Shown here in pieces: positions 27,224 to 35,209 of a DNA stretch of 64,000 nt. How positions within the stretch are numbered: the first letter of the stretch is position 1; every line of letters begins with the position of its first letter. The notes under the pieces were generated by a model, which was not told the DNA's origin, ran no database searches, and was given only the letters and a program-made list of their open reading frames with translations. Source of the stretch: an uncultured beta proteobacterium (GTDB lineage: Bacteria; Pseudomonadota; Gammaproteobacteria; Burkholderiales; Burkholderiaceae); the NCBI GenBank assembly GCA_903900805.1, contig CAIUOP010000055.1:43026-107025 (forward strand). Reading direction: 5' to 3'. Both the position numbers and the translations under genes were made by a program.

Positions 27224-27658
27224 ATGAGCACTGCCTACTCTTCCTTCCCCTACATCCATCGCGTGTGTTACTCCGATACCGATGCCGCAGGGCTCGTATA
27301 CCATGCGCGCTATTTAGATATTTTTGAGCGTAGTCGTGCGGAATGGTTAGCCCAGTTTGACTTAAGCCCAACTAAGCTCATTAACGACTTTGGAATACTA
27401 CTTCCTGTTCGAGATCTACAGATGGATTTTCATAAGCCTGCCTACTTAGATGATTTACTACAGATTGATCAGGTCATAGAGCGCCGAAGTAGAGCTCAAG
27501 TCAGCGTGCAGCAGACAGCCAAAAGGAAATCTCAAGATGGCAGTGCAGCTGAAATGGAACTCATTGTGAGCGCTCTAATTAATATCGTTTGCGTAGATAC
27601 CATCACCCTCAAGCCCAAAGCACTGCCTGACTGGCTCTTTTTAACTGAATCACTTTAA
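27224..27658 (+). CDS. 4HBT-fold acyl-CoA thioesterase (YbgC-like)
   Basis: 144 residues, a hot-dog fold thioesterase. The active-site signature 'YSDTDAAGLVYHARYLDIFE' near the N terminus is that of YbgC/4-hydroxybenzoyl-CoA thioesterases. It hydrolyses acyl-CoA or acyl-ACP thioesters. It is not in a tol-pal context, so tolerance of outer-membrane stress is not implied. Probably co-transcribed with the GNAT gene. Confidence 0.88.
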   Translation: MSTAYSSFPYIHRVCYSDTDAAGLVYHARYLDIFERSRAEWLAQFDLSPTKLINDFGILLPVRDLQMDFHKPAYLDDLLQIDQVIERRSRAQVSVQQTAKRKSQDGSAAEMELIVSALINIVCVDTITLKPKALPDWLFLTESL

Positions 27659-27764
27659 TGACTTAAAATAAGGGCTCTTACTGCAAACGCTCCAGCGTGG
27701 CAGCTCACCCCATTGGCCGGGATAGTCTTTTAATTGAATACGGGTCAATACTTTATTGGCCCCT

Positions 27765-29042
27765 ATGTTATTTACAGATCTTGGTTTATCAGAGCCCATT
27801 CTTCGTGCTATTGCTGAAGAAGGCTATACCAGTCCCACCCCGATTCAAGCAAAATCTATTCCCGCAGTACTTCAAGGCGGCGACCTCCTAGCGGCAGCCC
27901 AAACTGGTACAGGTAAAACGGCAGGCTTTACGCTCCCCATTTTGCAACGTCTTAGTTCCACAAAAGCAAGTACCGGTAAACGTCTCTTGCGCGTACTCAT
28001 TCTGACTCCTACTCGTGAGCTAGCAGCCCAAGTTCAAGAGTCTGTTGTGACTTATGGCAAATACACCGGACTCAAATCCACTGTGATCTTTGGCGGCGTA
28101 GGTGCCAATCCACAAATTAAAGCGATTGCTGGTGGCTTAGATATTTTGGTTGCCACACCAGGACGTTTATTGGATTTGATGTCACAAAAATGTGTCTCAC
28201 TCAGTCATATTGAAATTCTGGTTTTGGATGAAGCTGATCGCATGCTCGATATGGGCTTCTTACGCGATATCAAAAAGATATTAGCTGCTCTGCCTAAGCA
28301 ACGACAAAATCTCTTGTTCTCAGCTACCTTCTCTACTGAGATTAAAGCATTGGCAGATAGCTTATTAAATTCACCAGCATTGATTGAGGTAGCTCGTAGT
28401 AATAGCGCGAATGAAGCGATTGCCCAGCTGATTCATCCTGTTGATAGAACCAAGAAACATCCTTTGCTTGCGCATTTGATTCAAACGAATAACTGGAAGC
28501 AAGTATTAGTATTCACTCGTACCAAGCACGGTGCTAACAAGCTCGTCACCCAATTAGAAAAAGATGGCATCACCAGCATGGCCATCCATGGCAATAAGAG
28601 TCAAACGGCCAGAACAAAGGCCTTGGCAGATTTTAAGGCGGGTAAGCTGACTGCACTAGTAGCAACGGATATTGCTGCTCGCGGTATCGATATTGACCAA
28701 CTACCCCATGTAGTGAACTACGACTTACCAAACGTATCTGAAGATTATGTGCATCGGATTGGACGCACTGGTCGCGCAGGCTCCAATGGTGTTGCAGTCT
28801 CTCTGGTTTGCGTTGATGAGCATCAGATGCTTAGGGATATTGAAAAAGTCATTAAACAAAAGATACCTCAAGAAGTCATCGCGGGATTTGAGCCAGACCC
28901 TCATGCTGTGGCACAACCGATTCAGTTGCGCAGCCAACAACATCAGCAATCGAGAAAGCCTAAGGCTGCAGGTAATGGTGGTGGAGGTGGTCGCGCTCCA
29001 GCCAAGCGCAGTAGCCCTCCCAAGCGTAGCTTTAATCGCTAA
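27765..29042 (+). CDS. rhlE: DEAD-box RNA helicase, RhlE type
   Basis: 425 residues from ATG 27765; the frame extends three codons upstream to a TTG. Q motif '[12 protein letters not shown]', I 'AQTGTGKT', Ia 'PTRELA', II 'DEAD', III 'SAT', V '[10 protein letters not shown]', VI '[10 protein letters not shown]', so it is a complete SF2 helicase core. The C-terminal tail (about 385-425) is Gln/Lys/Arg/Gly-rich and likely contacts RNA. It remodels RNA in ribosome assembly or decay. The assignment within the RhlE/DbpA group rests on overall look. Confidence 0.88.
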   Translation: MLFTDLGLSEPILRAIAEEGYTSPTPIQAKSIPAVLQGGDLLAAAQTGTGKTAGFTLPILQRLSSTKASTGKRLLRVLILTPTRELAAQVQESVVTYGKYTGLKSTVIFGGVGANPQIKAIAGGLDILVATPGRLLDLMSQKCVSLSHIEILVLDEADRMLDMGFLRDIKKILAALPKQRQNLLFSATFSTEIKALADSLLNSPALIEVARSNSANEAIAQLIHPVDRTKKHPLLAHLIQTNNWKQVLVFTRTKHGANKLVTQLEKDGITSMAIHGNKSQTARTKALADFKAGKLTALVATDIAARGIDIDQLPHVVNYDLPNVSEDYVHRIGRTGRAGSNGVAVSLVCVDEHQMLRDIEKVIKQKIPQEVIAGFEPDPHAVAQPIQLRSQQHQQSRKPKAAGNGGGGGRAPAKRSSPPKRSFNR

Positions 29043-29068
29043 AACTCCTTCAGATATAAAATATTTTC

Positions 29069-30130
29069 ATGACCCAAGATATACAAACTACTGAACCCCG
29101 CCTTACCTCTCTATCCCATGGTGGCGGCTGTGGCTGCAAGATTGCGCCGGGTGTTCTTTCTGAAATCCTCAAGAATGTTCCGCAACTACCTTTCCCCAAA
29201 GAATTGCTCATTGGTATTGAGACTTCTGATGATGCGGCTGTTTATCAAATCAATGAGTCTCAAGCGATCGTAGCGACAACAGATTTCTTCATGCCAATCG
29301 TAGATGATCCATTTGATTTTGGGAGGATCGCTGCAACTAACGCCATCAGTGATATCTATGCCATGGGCGGCACGCCGATATTTGCACTTGCCTTAGTAGG
29401 CATGCCAATTAAAGTTTTATCCAATAAGACCATTGCCCGAATTCTAGAGGGTGGTTCTGAAGCCTGTCGTAGTGCTGGCATTCCGATTGCGGGTGGCCAC
29501 ACCATTGACTCAGTTGAGCCTATCTATGGATTGGTCGCGATTGGCCTAGTAGATCCCAAGAGAGTCAAGAGTAATGCTAGTGCAAAGCCTGGCGATGTGC
29601 TGATCTTGGGTAAGCCACTTGGCGTAGGGATTCTCTCTGCAGCCCTGAAAAAGGATTTACTGGGACCAGATGGTTATCGGGAGATGATTTCCAATACCAC
29701 CAAGCTCAACGCTGCAGGGCCAGACTTAGCAAAGCTAGCCGGTGTGCATGCATTAACGGATGTCACTGGATTTGGATTGGCCGGCCATATCCTTGAATTA
29801 GCGAGAGGCTCCAACTGCACTGCCCATATTGATTGGAGCCAGGTTCCACTACTCTCTAATGTGCAGACATTAGCGGATAACGGAGTAATCACTGGGGCTT
29901 CTGATCGCAATTGGGAAAGTTATGGTTCTGATGTCAGCATTCCCTCTAACTTCACTCCAGCACAACTTGCTTTATTGACCGATCCGCAAACGAGCGGCGG
30001 CTTACTGGTATCTTGCGCTGCTGAATCTGTACAAGCAGTGCTAGATATCTTTAATCAGCATCAATTCTTAGGCGCACGCGTCATCGGCCAAATGAGTAAG
30101 CGACAAGAAAAACCTTTAGTGGTTTCTTGA
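29069..30130 (+). CDS. selD: Selenide, water dikinase (selenophosphate synthase)
   Basis: 353 residues. The N-terminal catalytic loop is 'HGGGCGCKIAPGVL' with C21 and K24 (cysteine form, not selenocysteine). 'TTDFFMPIVDDPFDFG' and 'GGHTID' complete the ATP/Mg site. It makes selenophosphate for selenocysteine or selenouridine. selA/selB or mnmH are not in this window. Formate dehydrogenase at the far end of the window is a possible selenoprotein client, but that is inference. Its 3' end overlaps the convergent cupin gene by 15 bp. Confidence 0.95.
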   Translation: MTQDIQTTEPRLTSLSHGGGCGCKIAPGVLSEILKNVPQLPFPKELLIGIETSDDAAVYQINESQAIVATTDFFMPIVDDPFDFGRIAATNAISDIYAMGGTPIFALALVGMPIKVLSNKTIARILEGGSEACRSAGIPIAGGHTIDSVEPIYGLVAIGLVDPKRVKSNASAKPGDVLILGKPLGVGILSAALKKDLLGPDGYREMISNTTKLNAAGPDLAKLAGVHALTDVTGFGLAGHILELARGSNCTAHIDWSQVPLLSNVQTLADNGVITGASDRNWESYGSDVSIPSNFTPAQLALLTDPQTSGGLLVSCAAESVQAVLDIFNQHQFLGARVIGQMSKRQEKPLVVS

Positions 30131-30385
30131 AGCTAAATAGATCACTCCAGTAGGCCCATAGCTCTCTGAGTGGAGCTCTTCAAACCCAAGCTGAAAAACA
30201 TCCCCAACGGAGTACGTCTTTTGATTACTCTGGATTGAGATATCGATACTTCCATCGATTACTAAAGCTTTAACTGCGAATGGATGAGTGTGCTCACCTA
30301 GTGAGCCATTAGGCACTTGCTTCACCTCAACAGGATCAGGGTAGCCCTCCTGTTGCAACATCTCGATAAACTGAGCCTTATTCAT
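30116..30385 (-). CDS. Small cupin-domain protein
   Basis: 89 residues from ATG 30385; a GTG 13 codons upstream is an alternative. A single cupin barrel: 'LGEHTHPFAVKALVIDGSI' carries two of the metal-binding histidines and the Gly turn, and 'GDVFQLGFEELHSE' is motif 2 with the third histidine. A metal-dependent enzyme or sensor of unknown substrate. Tail-to-tail with selD, overlapping by 15 bp. Confidence 0.78.
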   Translation of the reverse strand: MNKAQFIEMLQQEGYPDPVEVKQVPNGSLGEHTHPFAVKALVIDGSIDISIQSNQKTYSVGDVFQLGFEELHSESYGPTGVIYLASRNH

Positions 30386-30445
30386 CCTATAACTATATCC
30401 TAGATATAAACTCTTCCTATTCACTACTAAAAAAGGCGAACGTCT

Positions 30446-30739
30446 ATGACAGCAAAAGTAATTGGACTAATTGAATTGACAGATCAAAATGCCTTTGAAC
30501 AATATCGCAGCAGGGTTGGTCAGACGGTAGCGCTGTATAAGGGTAACATTCTAAATCGAGGAAGTGTCACCGAGATATTTTGGAACGAATTAAATTGCGC
30601 CAAATTTAGCGCGTTCGTAGAGCTTACTTTTCCGAGTCAAGAAGATGCAAAAGCTTGGGCTCATAGCCCTGAGTATCAAAGCTTAGTTGCTATTCGTAAT
30701 ACTGCAATGAAGCTAACTCTCTTTGCAGCAACTATCTAA
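30446..30739 (+). CDS. DUF1330 protein
   Basis: 97 residues with the DUF1330 dimeric ferredoxin-like barrel pattern: 'LIELTDQNAFEQYRSRVGQT' at the N terminus and 'FPSQEDAKAWAHSPEYQSLVAIR' near the end. The function is unknown. Divergent from the cupin gene (60 bp between starts). Confidence 0.82.
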   Translation: MTAKVIGLIELTDQNAFEQYRSRVGQTVALYKGNILNRGSVTEIFWNELNCAKFSAFVELTFPSQEDAKAWAHSPEYQSLVAIRNTAMKLTLFAATI

Positions 30740-30746
30740 TTATTAA

Positions 30747-30779
30747 AATAAAAAAGCCTAGCTGATGAAAGCTAGGCTT
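30747..30779 (-). terminator. Terminator for the small basic-protein gene
   Basis: The stem aagcctagct / agctaggctt has a 6-nt loop. On the minus strand it is followed by TTTTTTATTTTAA; on the plus strand there is no T-run. Confidence 0.85.
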
Positions 30780-30800
30780 AGCGTTGAATATACTTGAGAA

Positions 30801-30989
30801 TTACCTCTTAGCTTCCATCGCCTCTTTTGTAGCGGTAATTTCTTTGCGACGCTCTTTACATGCACCAGCAATTTCTTGCAATGCCTTACGAGCACGCGCC
30901 GCAGATGCCTTAATACCTTTTTCAATGAATTTTTCGTTTTCGGCTTTGTATGTTTCAAAAGCAGCTAACAATGTATCGTGTTGTGACAT
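30801..30989 (-). CDS. Small basic helical protein, histone H1-like (Hc1-type) motif
   Basis: 62 residues from ATG 30989 with a good GGGAG ribosome site; the longer frame to 31115 is rejected. All-helical and highly charged. 'ASAARARKALQEIAGACKERRKEI' resembles the conserved helix of bacterial histone H1-like proteins (Hc1 type, e.g. betaproteobacterial AKP-rich DNA-binding proteins) but lacks the Lys/Ala/Pro repeats. DNA binding is a guess from that likeness. Own terminator downstream. Confidence 0.6.
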   Translation of the reverse strand: MSQHDTLLAAFETYKAENEKFIEKGIKASAARARKALQEIAGACKERRKEITATKEAMEAKR

Positions 30990-31148
30990 CTCGTCTCCCG
31001 TTATCAAATAAGTATTCATACCAACAACGGAGTCAGTATATCCCCATAAAAACAGTGAGAAATAGCCTTTTTTATCAGGGATAACGCTTAGAAACCGCAT
31101 TTGCTCCAAAATCATTCAATTACAGAAAACCTGACGAAGATACCCAAA

Positions 31149-31421
31149 ATGCTCAGAAATATCCTGCTTTTGCTGCTTGCCAGGACCCTCTCCCTCTCGG
31201 TGGGAGCGCAGACTAGCTCCTGGCCATCCCCTAATAAGCCCACCTTCATTAACCCCTTTCCCCCTGGCGGGGCTGTAGATGCTTTTGGGCGCCCTCTGGC
31301 CAAAGGGCTTTCTACCCCATTAAATGACCCGATCGTAGTCGATAATTGTAGGGGCGCAGGTGGCACTGTTGGTGCAGTGCATCACTCCATTGCGCCAAGT
31401 ATGTGTGTCAACCTGTCCTAG
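31149..31421 (+). pseudogene. Truncated Bug/TctC solute-binding gene
   Basis: From ATG 31149 the frame encodes a degenerate signal peptide (LLLLLARTLSLSVGAQ), then the Bug core start 'INPFPPGGAVDAFGRPLAKG' and 'GAGGTVGA'. It then loses homology after about 77 residues and stops at TAG 31421. Intact family members have about 320 residues, so roughly three quarters are missing. The remnant shows unusual residues (NC instead of N-R/K before the Gly loop). It lies directly upstream of the rhodanese gene, whose first codon is 23 bp downstream, so the deletion may have shaped that promoter. Confidence 0.78.
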
Positions 31422-31444
31422 TAAAGCTAAATAAAATAAAACAG

Positions 31445-33031
31445 ATGAGTATCCCAACTAAAAACTATGCGTTTGTGCGCAATAAACTTCTAAATAAAGA
31501 AGAGATAGCTTTTTTGGATGTGCGCGAGGAAGATCCACACGCCCAAGAGCATCCCTTATTTGCAGCGAATGTTCCGCTCTCTCGTATTGAGATAGATGCC
31601 TATAGCAAACTCCCCAGAAAAAATGTTCCAATCGTGACACTGGATGATGGCGAGGGTGATGCTGAACTAGCAGCACAGCGATTAATTAGTCTTGGTTATA
31701 GCGACGTCTCTGTATTTGAAGGTGGGATCCAAGCTTGGAAAGCTGTTGGCGGTGAGTTATTTCGAGATGTCAATGTTCCTAGCAAGTCTTTTGGAGAGCT
31801 CGTTGAATCTCAGCGTCACACCCCTTCTCTATCAGCCCAAGAGGTAAAGAAACTGCTCGATGATAAAGAAGATGTGGTGGTGCTTGATGTCCGCCGCTTT
31901 GATGAATACAACACCATGAGTATCCCAAGTGGTATTAGCGTTCCAGGTGCTGAACTGGTATTGCGTGTCTCTGAACTGGCGCCCAATCCGAAAACTAAAG
32001 TTATTGTGAATTGTGCAGGCAGAACACGCAGCATCATTGGCACACAATCTTTAATCAATGCCGGCATTCCAAATGAAGTGAATGCATTACGTAATGGCAC
32101 TATTGGCTGGACTCTTGCTGGGCAAGAACTAGACAAAGGTCAGAGTCGTAAATTTAAAGAAGTGAGTGAGAATACAGCAAGCGAAGCTTCGGCTCGCGCT
32201 CGTAGCGTTGCGGATAGAGCGCATGTTAAACGCACTACTCTTGCAGAAATTGAGAAATGGAAATCTCAAGCAGAGCGCACTACTTATTTCTTTGATACCC
32301 GCACACCAGAAGAATATGAGGCCGGGCATCTTCCAGGCTTTCGTTCTGTACCAGGTGGCCAGCTCGTTCAAGAAACGGAGATGGTCGCACCTGTGCGTGG
32401 TGCCCGCATCGTCTTAGCCGATGCTAGTAGTAGTGTTAGAGCCAATATGCCAGCCTCTTGGTTGGCGCAGATGGCTTGGGATGTTTATGTAGTTGATGGT
32501 CTGAAGGCTTCCGATCTTAGTGAAACAGGGATCTGGCAAGCCCCCTTACCCACTCTTCCTCAAGTTCAATTCGTGGATGCTGCTACGGTCTCGCATTGGC
32601 TCAAGGCCGATAGCAATACGATTGCGGTGGATTTTAGTACTCACGCTAATTATGTGAAGGGCCATATCCCAGGCAGTTGGTATGCGTTGCGCTCACAATT
32701 GGCTGATGCAATCAAAAAACTTCCTCAAGTAGACCGCTATGTACTCACTAGTGCTCCAACCCAATTAAGTATTTTTGTTGCCCAAGAGTTTCAATCTCTT
32801 ACTCAGTCCGAAGTACTGGTCTTGGAAGGTGGCAATACAGCCTGGGCTGCAGCTGGACTTGAGCTGGAAAAAGGTCCTAGTCATTTAGCCTCCCCACCAT
32901 TAGATCGCTATAAGCGACCTTATGAGGGTACGAGCGTAGATCCCGCTGCGATGCAGGCCTACCTAGACTGGGAGTTTGGTTTAGTAGCGCAACTGGGCAA
33001 GGATGGAACCCACCACTTCTGGGTTCTCTAA
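31445..33031 (+). CDS. Four-module rhodanese-homology protein
   Basis: 528 residues from ATG 31445. Four rhodanese-like modules lie at about 5-110, 125-235, 262-355 and 375-485. Only module 2 has an active-site loop with cysteine, C190 in 'VNCAGRTRS'. The equivalent loops in modules 1, 3 and 4 read 'TLDDGEGD', 'LADASSSV' and 'TSAPTQLS'. C190 is the only cysteine in the protein. No signal peptide, so cytoplasmic. Likely a sulfurtransferase or thiol-persulfide carrier with three structural or regulatory modules. The C-terminal 40 residues with 'DRYKRPYEGTSVDPAAMQAYLDWE' are typical of long rhodanese-related proteins. Confidence 0.88.
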   Translation: MSIPTKNYAFVRNKLLNKEEIAFLDVREEDPHAQEHPLFAANVPLSRIEIDAYSKLPRKNVPIVTLDDGEGDAELAAQRLISLGYSDVSVFEGGIQAWKAVGGELFRDVNVPSKSFGELVESQRHTPSLSAQEVKKLLDDKEDVVVLDVRRFDEYNTMSIPSGISVPGAELVLRVSELAPNPKTKVIVNCAGRTRSIIGTQSLINAGIPNEVNALRNGTIGWTLAGQELDKGQSRKFKEVSENTASEASARARSVADRAHVKRTTLAEIEKWKSQAERTTYFFDTRTPEEYEAGHLPGFRSVPGGQLVQETEMVAPVRGARIVLADASSSVRANMPASWLAQMAWDVYVVDGLKASDLSETGIWQAPLPTLPQVQFVDAATVSHWLKADSNTIAVDFSTHANYVKGHIPGSWYALRSQLADAIKKLPQVDRYVLTSAPTQLSIFVAQEFQSLTQSEVLVLEGGNTAWAAAGLELEKGPSHLASPPLDRYKRPYEGTSVDPAAMQAYLDWEFGLVAQLGKDGTHHFWVL

Positions 33032-33093
33032 CTATTGCTTGGCATTGCAGAAGTGCTTGGGCAGACTACCCAAATATTGGCTATGCTAAGCCC

Positions 33094-33399
33094 ATGCGCT
33101 TGCCCTTAATACGACTAAGCATCCTAACTCTGAGTCTCTTTGGGCTAATAGCCTGTGAGCGAGAAACTTATACTAGCTGGAACTGTAACTCGCCAGCAGA
33201 GCTTAAGGTTTCTATGGTTCTCAGAAAAGCACGTATGGAATTGAAGGATCTCAAGCTAGACTATTGCGGCAGTCTGGGCAATCAAAGCTACTTTGACCAA
33301 AAATGTCCTCCGCTCATCCAAGACTCTGTCTATATATTTACCCCATCGTCTGGTAGGCTCAGCAGCAAAGATCAGGAGTATCAGTGCAGCGCACTATAA
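33094..33399 (+). CDS. Small predicted lipoprotein
   Basis: 101 residues. Signal peptide with lipobox L-I-A-C21, then a short mature part with six further cysteine/aromatic-rich positions ('SWNCNSP', 'DYCGSLGN', 'DQKCPPL', 'YQCSAL'), suggesting two disulfides. No family recognised. The following Trp-rich gene starts 4 bp after its stop. Confidence 0.6.
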   Translation: MRLPLIRLSILTLSLFGLIACERETYTSWNCNSPAELKVSMVLRKARMELKDLKLDYCGSLGNQSYFDQKCPPLIQDSVYIFTPSSGRLSSKDQEYQCSAL

Positions 33400-33403
33400 G
33401 TAG

Positions 33404-33625
33404 ATGAACCCACTTAGCCCAAAGAAACTTTTACTAAGTAAATGGACGGCAGTTCAACCAATTGCTAAACAGAAACATTTTTTAGTAAGTAAGGTAATTC
33501 TGCCTGAGCCGCCCAACGAAAAAATTGAGTTTGTAGAAATTGAAGCGGTATTAACGAAAAAAGTTACGCTGATTGCCTGGCGCGATCTGACCAATAGTTC
33601 ATTATGGATACAGGGTTGGCAATAA
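33404..33625 (+). CDS. TIGR02450-family small Trp-rich protein
   Basis: 73 residues: 'NPLSPKKLLLSKWTAVQP', 'KHFLVSKV' and the closing 'WRDLTNSSLWIQGWQ' fit TIGR02450, a small family with conserved tryptophans and unknown function. The start ATG lies 4 bp after the lipoprotein stop, so it is co-transcribed. Followed by a hairpin shared with the convergent phasin gene. Confidence 0.75.
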   Translation: MNPLSPKKLLLSKWTAVQPIAKQKHFLVSKVILPEPPNEKIEFVEIEAVLTKKVTLIAWRDLTNSSLWIQGWQ

Positions 33626-33650
33626 AAAACCGCCTCAAATTTGAGGCGGC
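33623..33650. terminator. Terminator between Trp-rich gene and phasin-like gene
   Basis: The stem ccgcctca / tgaggcgg is perfect. The minus strand continues into TTTTTTATT (strong for the phasin-like gene); the plus strand into a weaker ctcttt. Confidence 0.8.
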
Positions 33651-33672
33651 TCTTTAACCAGCGCCAAAATGA

Positions 33673-34200
33673 TTAATCAGACTTCTTTTTTGATCCTGAA
33701 GATTTCTTGACCATCTCGTCAATATTTTTTTCTGCAGTATCAGCAACCTCATTCACAATGCGGCGGCCTTCTTTAAACATCTTCTGACCAGTAGTAGACA
33801 TTTCATGTACCACTTTTGATAACTTCTCGGCATGTGAAGGCATTTTATTCTCAGCATCTTCAAGCCAAGTTACTAATGAAGCGCGCACCTTCTCAAGATG
33901 CTTCTCTGTTTCATCGGCAGCGCTGTCACCAAGATCTTTGAGAACCGATTTCACCTTTTTCTGATAGGCAGCTGCACGTTTAGAAGCCTCTTTAGCAGCC
34001 TCTTCTTGTAAATCCTTTAACTTAGCAAAATCATTTTTAGCGGCGGACTTTGCACTATCTAAGGCATTTTTCATACCCCACTCCATCTCAGCCATATGAT
34101 GTTCACCGAGTTTCTTAGCAGCCTCTAATAGCGTATGCGAATAATCAAACAATTCTTTCGCTTTTTCACGCTGCCATTTTTGTAATTCTTTTGCATCCAT
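33673..34200 (-). CDS. Phasin-like coiled-coil protein
   Basis: 175 residues, almost wholly helical and amphipathic, rich in Lys/Ala/Glu, without cysteine. It begins 'MDAKELQKWQREKAKELFDY' and has a long heptad region (about 10-110), like phasin-family or PhaF/PhaI-type granule proteins. The lysine-rich tail (KKSSGSKKKSD) resembles DNA- or polymer-binding ends. A PHB granule role is plausible since 3-hydroxybutyrate dehydrogenase is encoded at 54.5 kb, but no PHB synthase is seen here. Confidence 0.55.
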   Translation of the reverse strand: MDAKELQKWQREKAKELFDYSHTLLEAAKKLGEHHMAEMEWGMKNALDSAKSAAKNDFAKLKDLQEEAAKEASKRAAAYQKKVKSVLKDLGDSAADETEKHLEKVRASLVTWLEDAENKMPSHAEKLSKVVHEMSTTGQKMFKEGRRIVNEVADTAEKNIDEMVKKSSGSKKKSD

Positions 34201-34449
34201 TTTTATGCTCCTATCAATAAGGGGTCTATGAAAACCTTCAATTCCACTCTAAACCTAAATTAGCAAAATGCCAATATCTCCTACTTTAAGGTATTAATAT
34301 GGCAATACAAGTAATCAGATAGAAATCGAGCACCAGCATGACGCACAGAGGTAATGTCCTGATAATTTATGTGGGCTTAAGCATAGAAATCAGACATTGA
34401 ATTTACTTAGATACACTTTACCTGAACCCCACTTAAGAAATAGAAATTA
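34201..34449. other. Intergenic region before terC
   Basis: 249 bp between the divergent phasin-like and terC genes. I see no ORF, tRNA or clear hairpin. In particular, no yybP-ykoY (Mn2+) riboswitch core, although terC genes are often behind one. It must hold both promoters. Confidence 0.5.
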
Positions 34450-35208
34450 ATGGATAGTCTTTTACAACTGATGAGCGATCCCAATGCTTGGGTAGCATTT
34501 TTAACACTTTCTGCCCTAGAAATCATTCTAGGGATAGATAACATCATATTTATTAGCGTCATTGCCAATAGACTCCCTATAGAGATTCGCGAAAAGGTGC
34601 GGCGCTTTGGTCTCATTTTTGCATTAGTGACCCGAATCTTATTATTACTAAGTCTGTCTTGGGTCATGAGCCTTACCAATCCCCTCTTTAGCGTGAACGA
34701 TCATGCCATTAGCGGAAGAGATCTGATTTTATTATTAGGAGGCTTCTTCTTAATTTGGAAAGCTTCAAAAGAGATCTATGTAGAGGTAGAAATTGGTGAA
34801 GAAGATGATGGGCAAGGTACTACTAGTAAAGCAAACGTCAATAAATCCATGCTTTCTCTGTTTGTTGGTTCCGTAATACAAATTGGCATATTGGACATCA
34901 TCTTTTCACTAGATAGCGTCATTACTGCTGTTGGTATGGTCGATGAGATTAGCGTCATGATTGCTGCAGTATTAGCCTCTGTGATCATCATGTTGATTGC
35001 TGCAAAACCGATTGGTGATTTTGTCCATCGTCACCCTTCTATTAAGGTACTAGCCCTATCCTTCTTAACTGTTGTAGGTATAGTGCTGATTGCCGAAGGT
35101 ATGGGGGTTCATATCCCTAAGGGTTATGTCTATGTCGCGATGGCTTTCTCACTCGCCGTTGAGCTACTCAATATTCGCTCTCGGCAACAGAAGAAAAAGT
35201 TAAAGTAA
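34450..35208 (+). CDS. TerC-family integral membrane protein
   Basis: 252 residues, about 7 helices. The N-terminal 'LEIILGIDNIIFISVIANRLP' and 'FSLDSVITAVGM' are the TerC signatures with membrane aspartates (D30 and a second in the duplicated segment). Known relatives export Mn2+ or protect exported proteins from mismetallation; tellurite resistance is seen only with partner genes. The stop lies 1 bp from the stop of the convergent flavoprotein gene. Confidence 0.9.
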   Translation: MDSLLQLMSDPNAWVAFLTLSALEIILGIDNIIFISVIANRLPIEIREKVRRFGLIFALVTRILLLLSLSWVMSLTNPLFSVNDHAISGRDLILLLGGFFLIWKASKEIYVEVEIGEEDDGQGTTSKANVNKSMLSLFVGSVIQIGILDIIFSLDSVITAVGMVDEISVMIAAVLASVIIMLIAAKPIGDFVHRHPSIKVLALSFLTVVGIVLIAEGMGVHIPKGYVYVAMAFSLAVELLNIRSRQQKKKLK

Positions 35209-35209
35209 G

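Noticed and set aside
34201..34449. Mn2+ riboswitch (yybP-ykoY) upstream of terC
   Set aside because: No conserved core or paired stems seen by eye.
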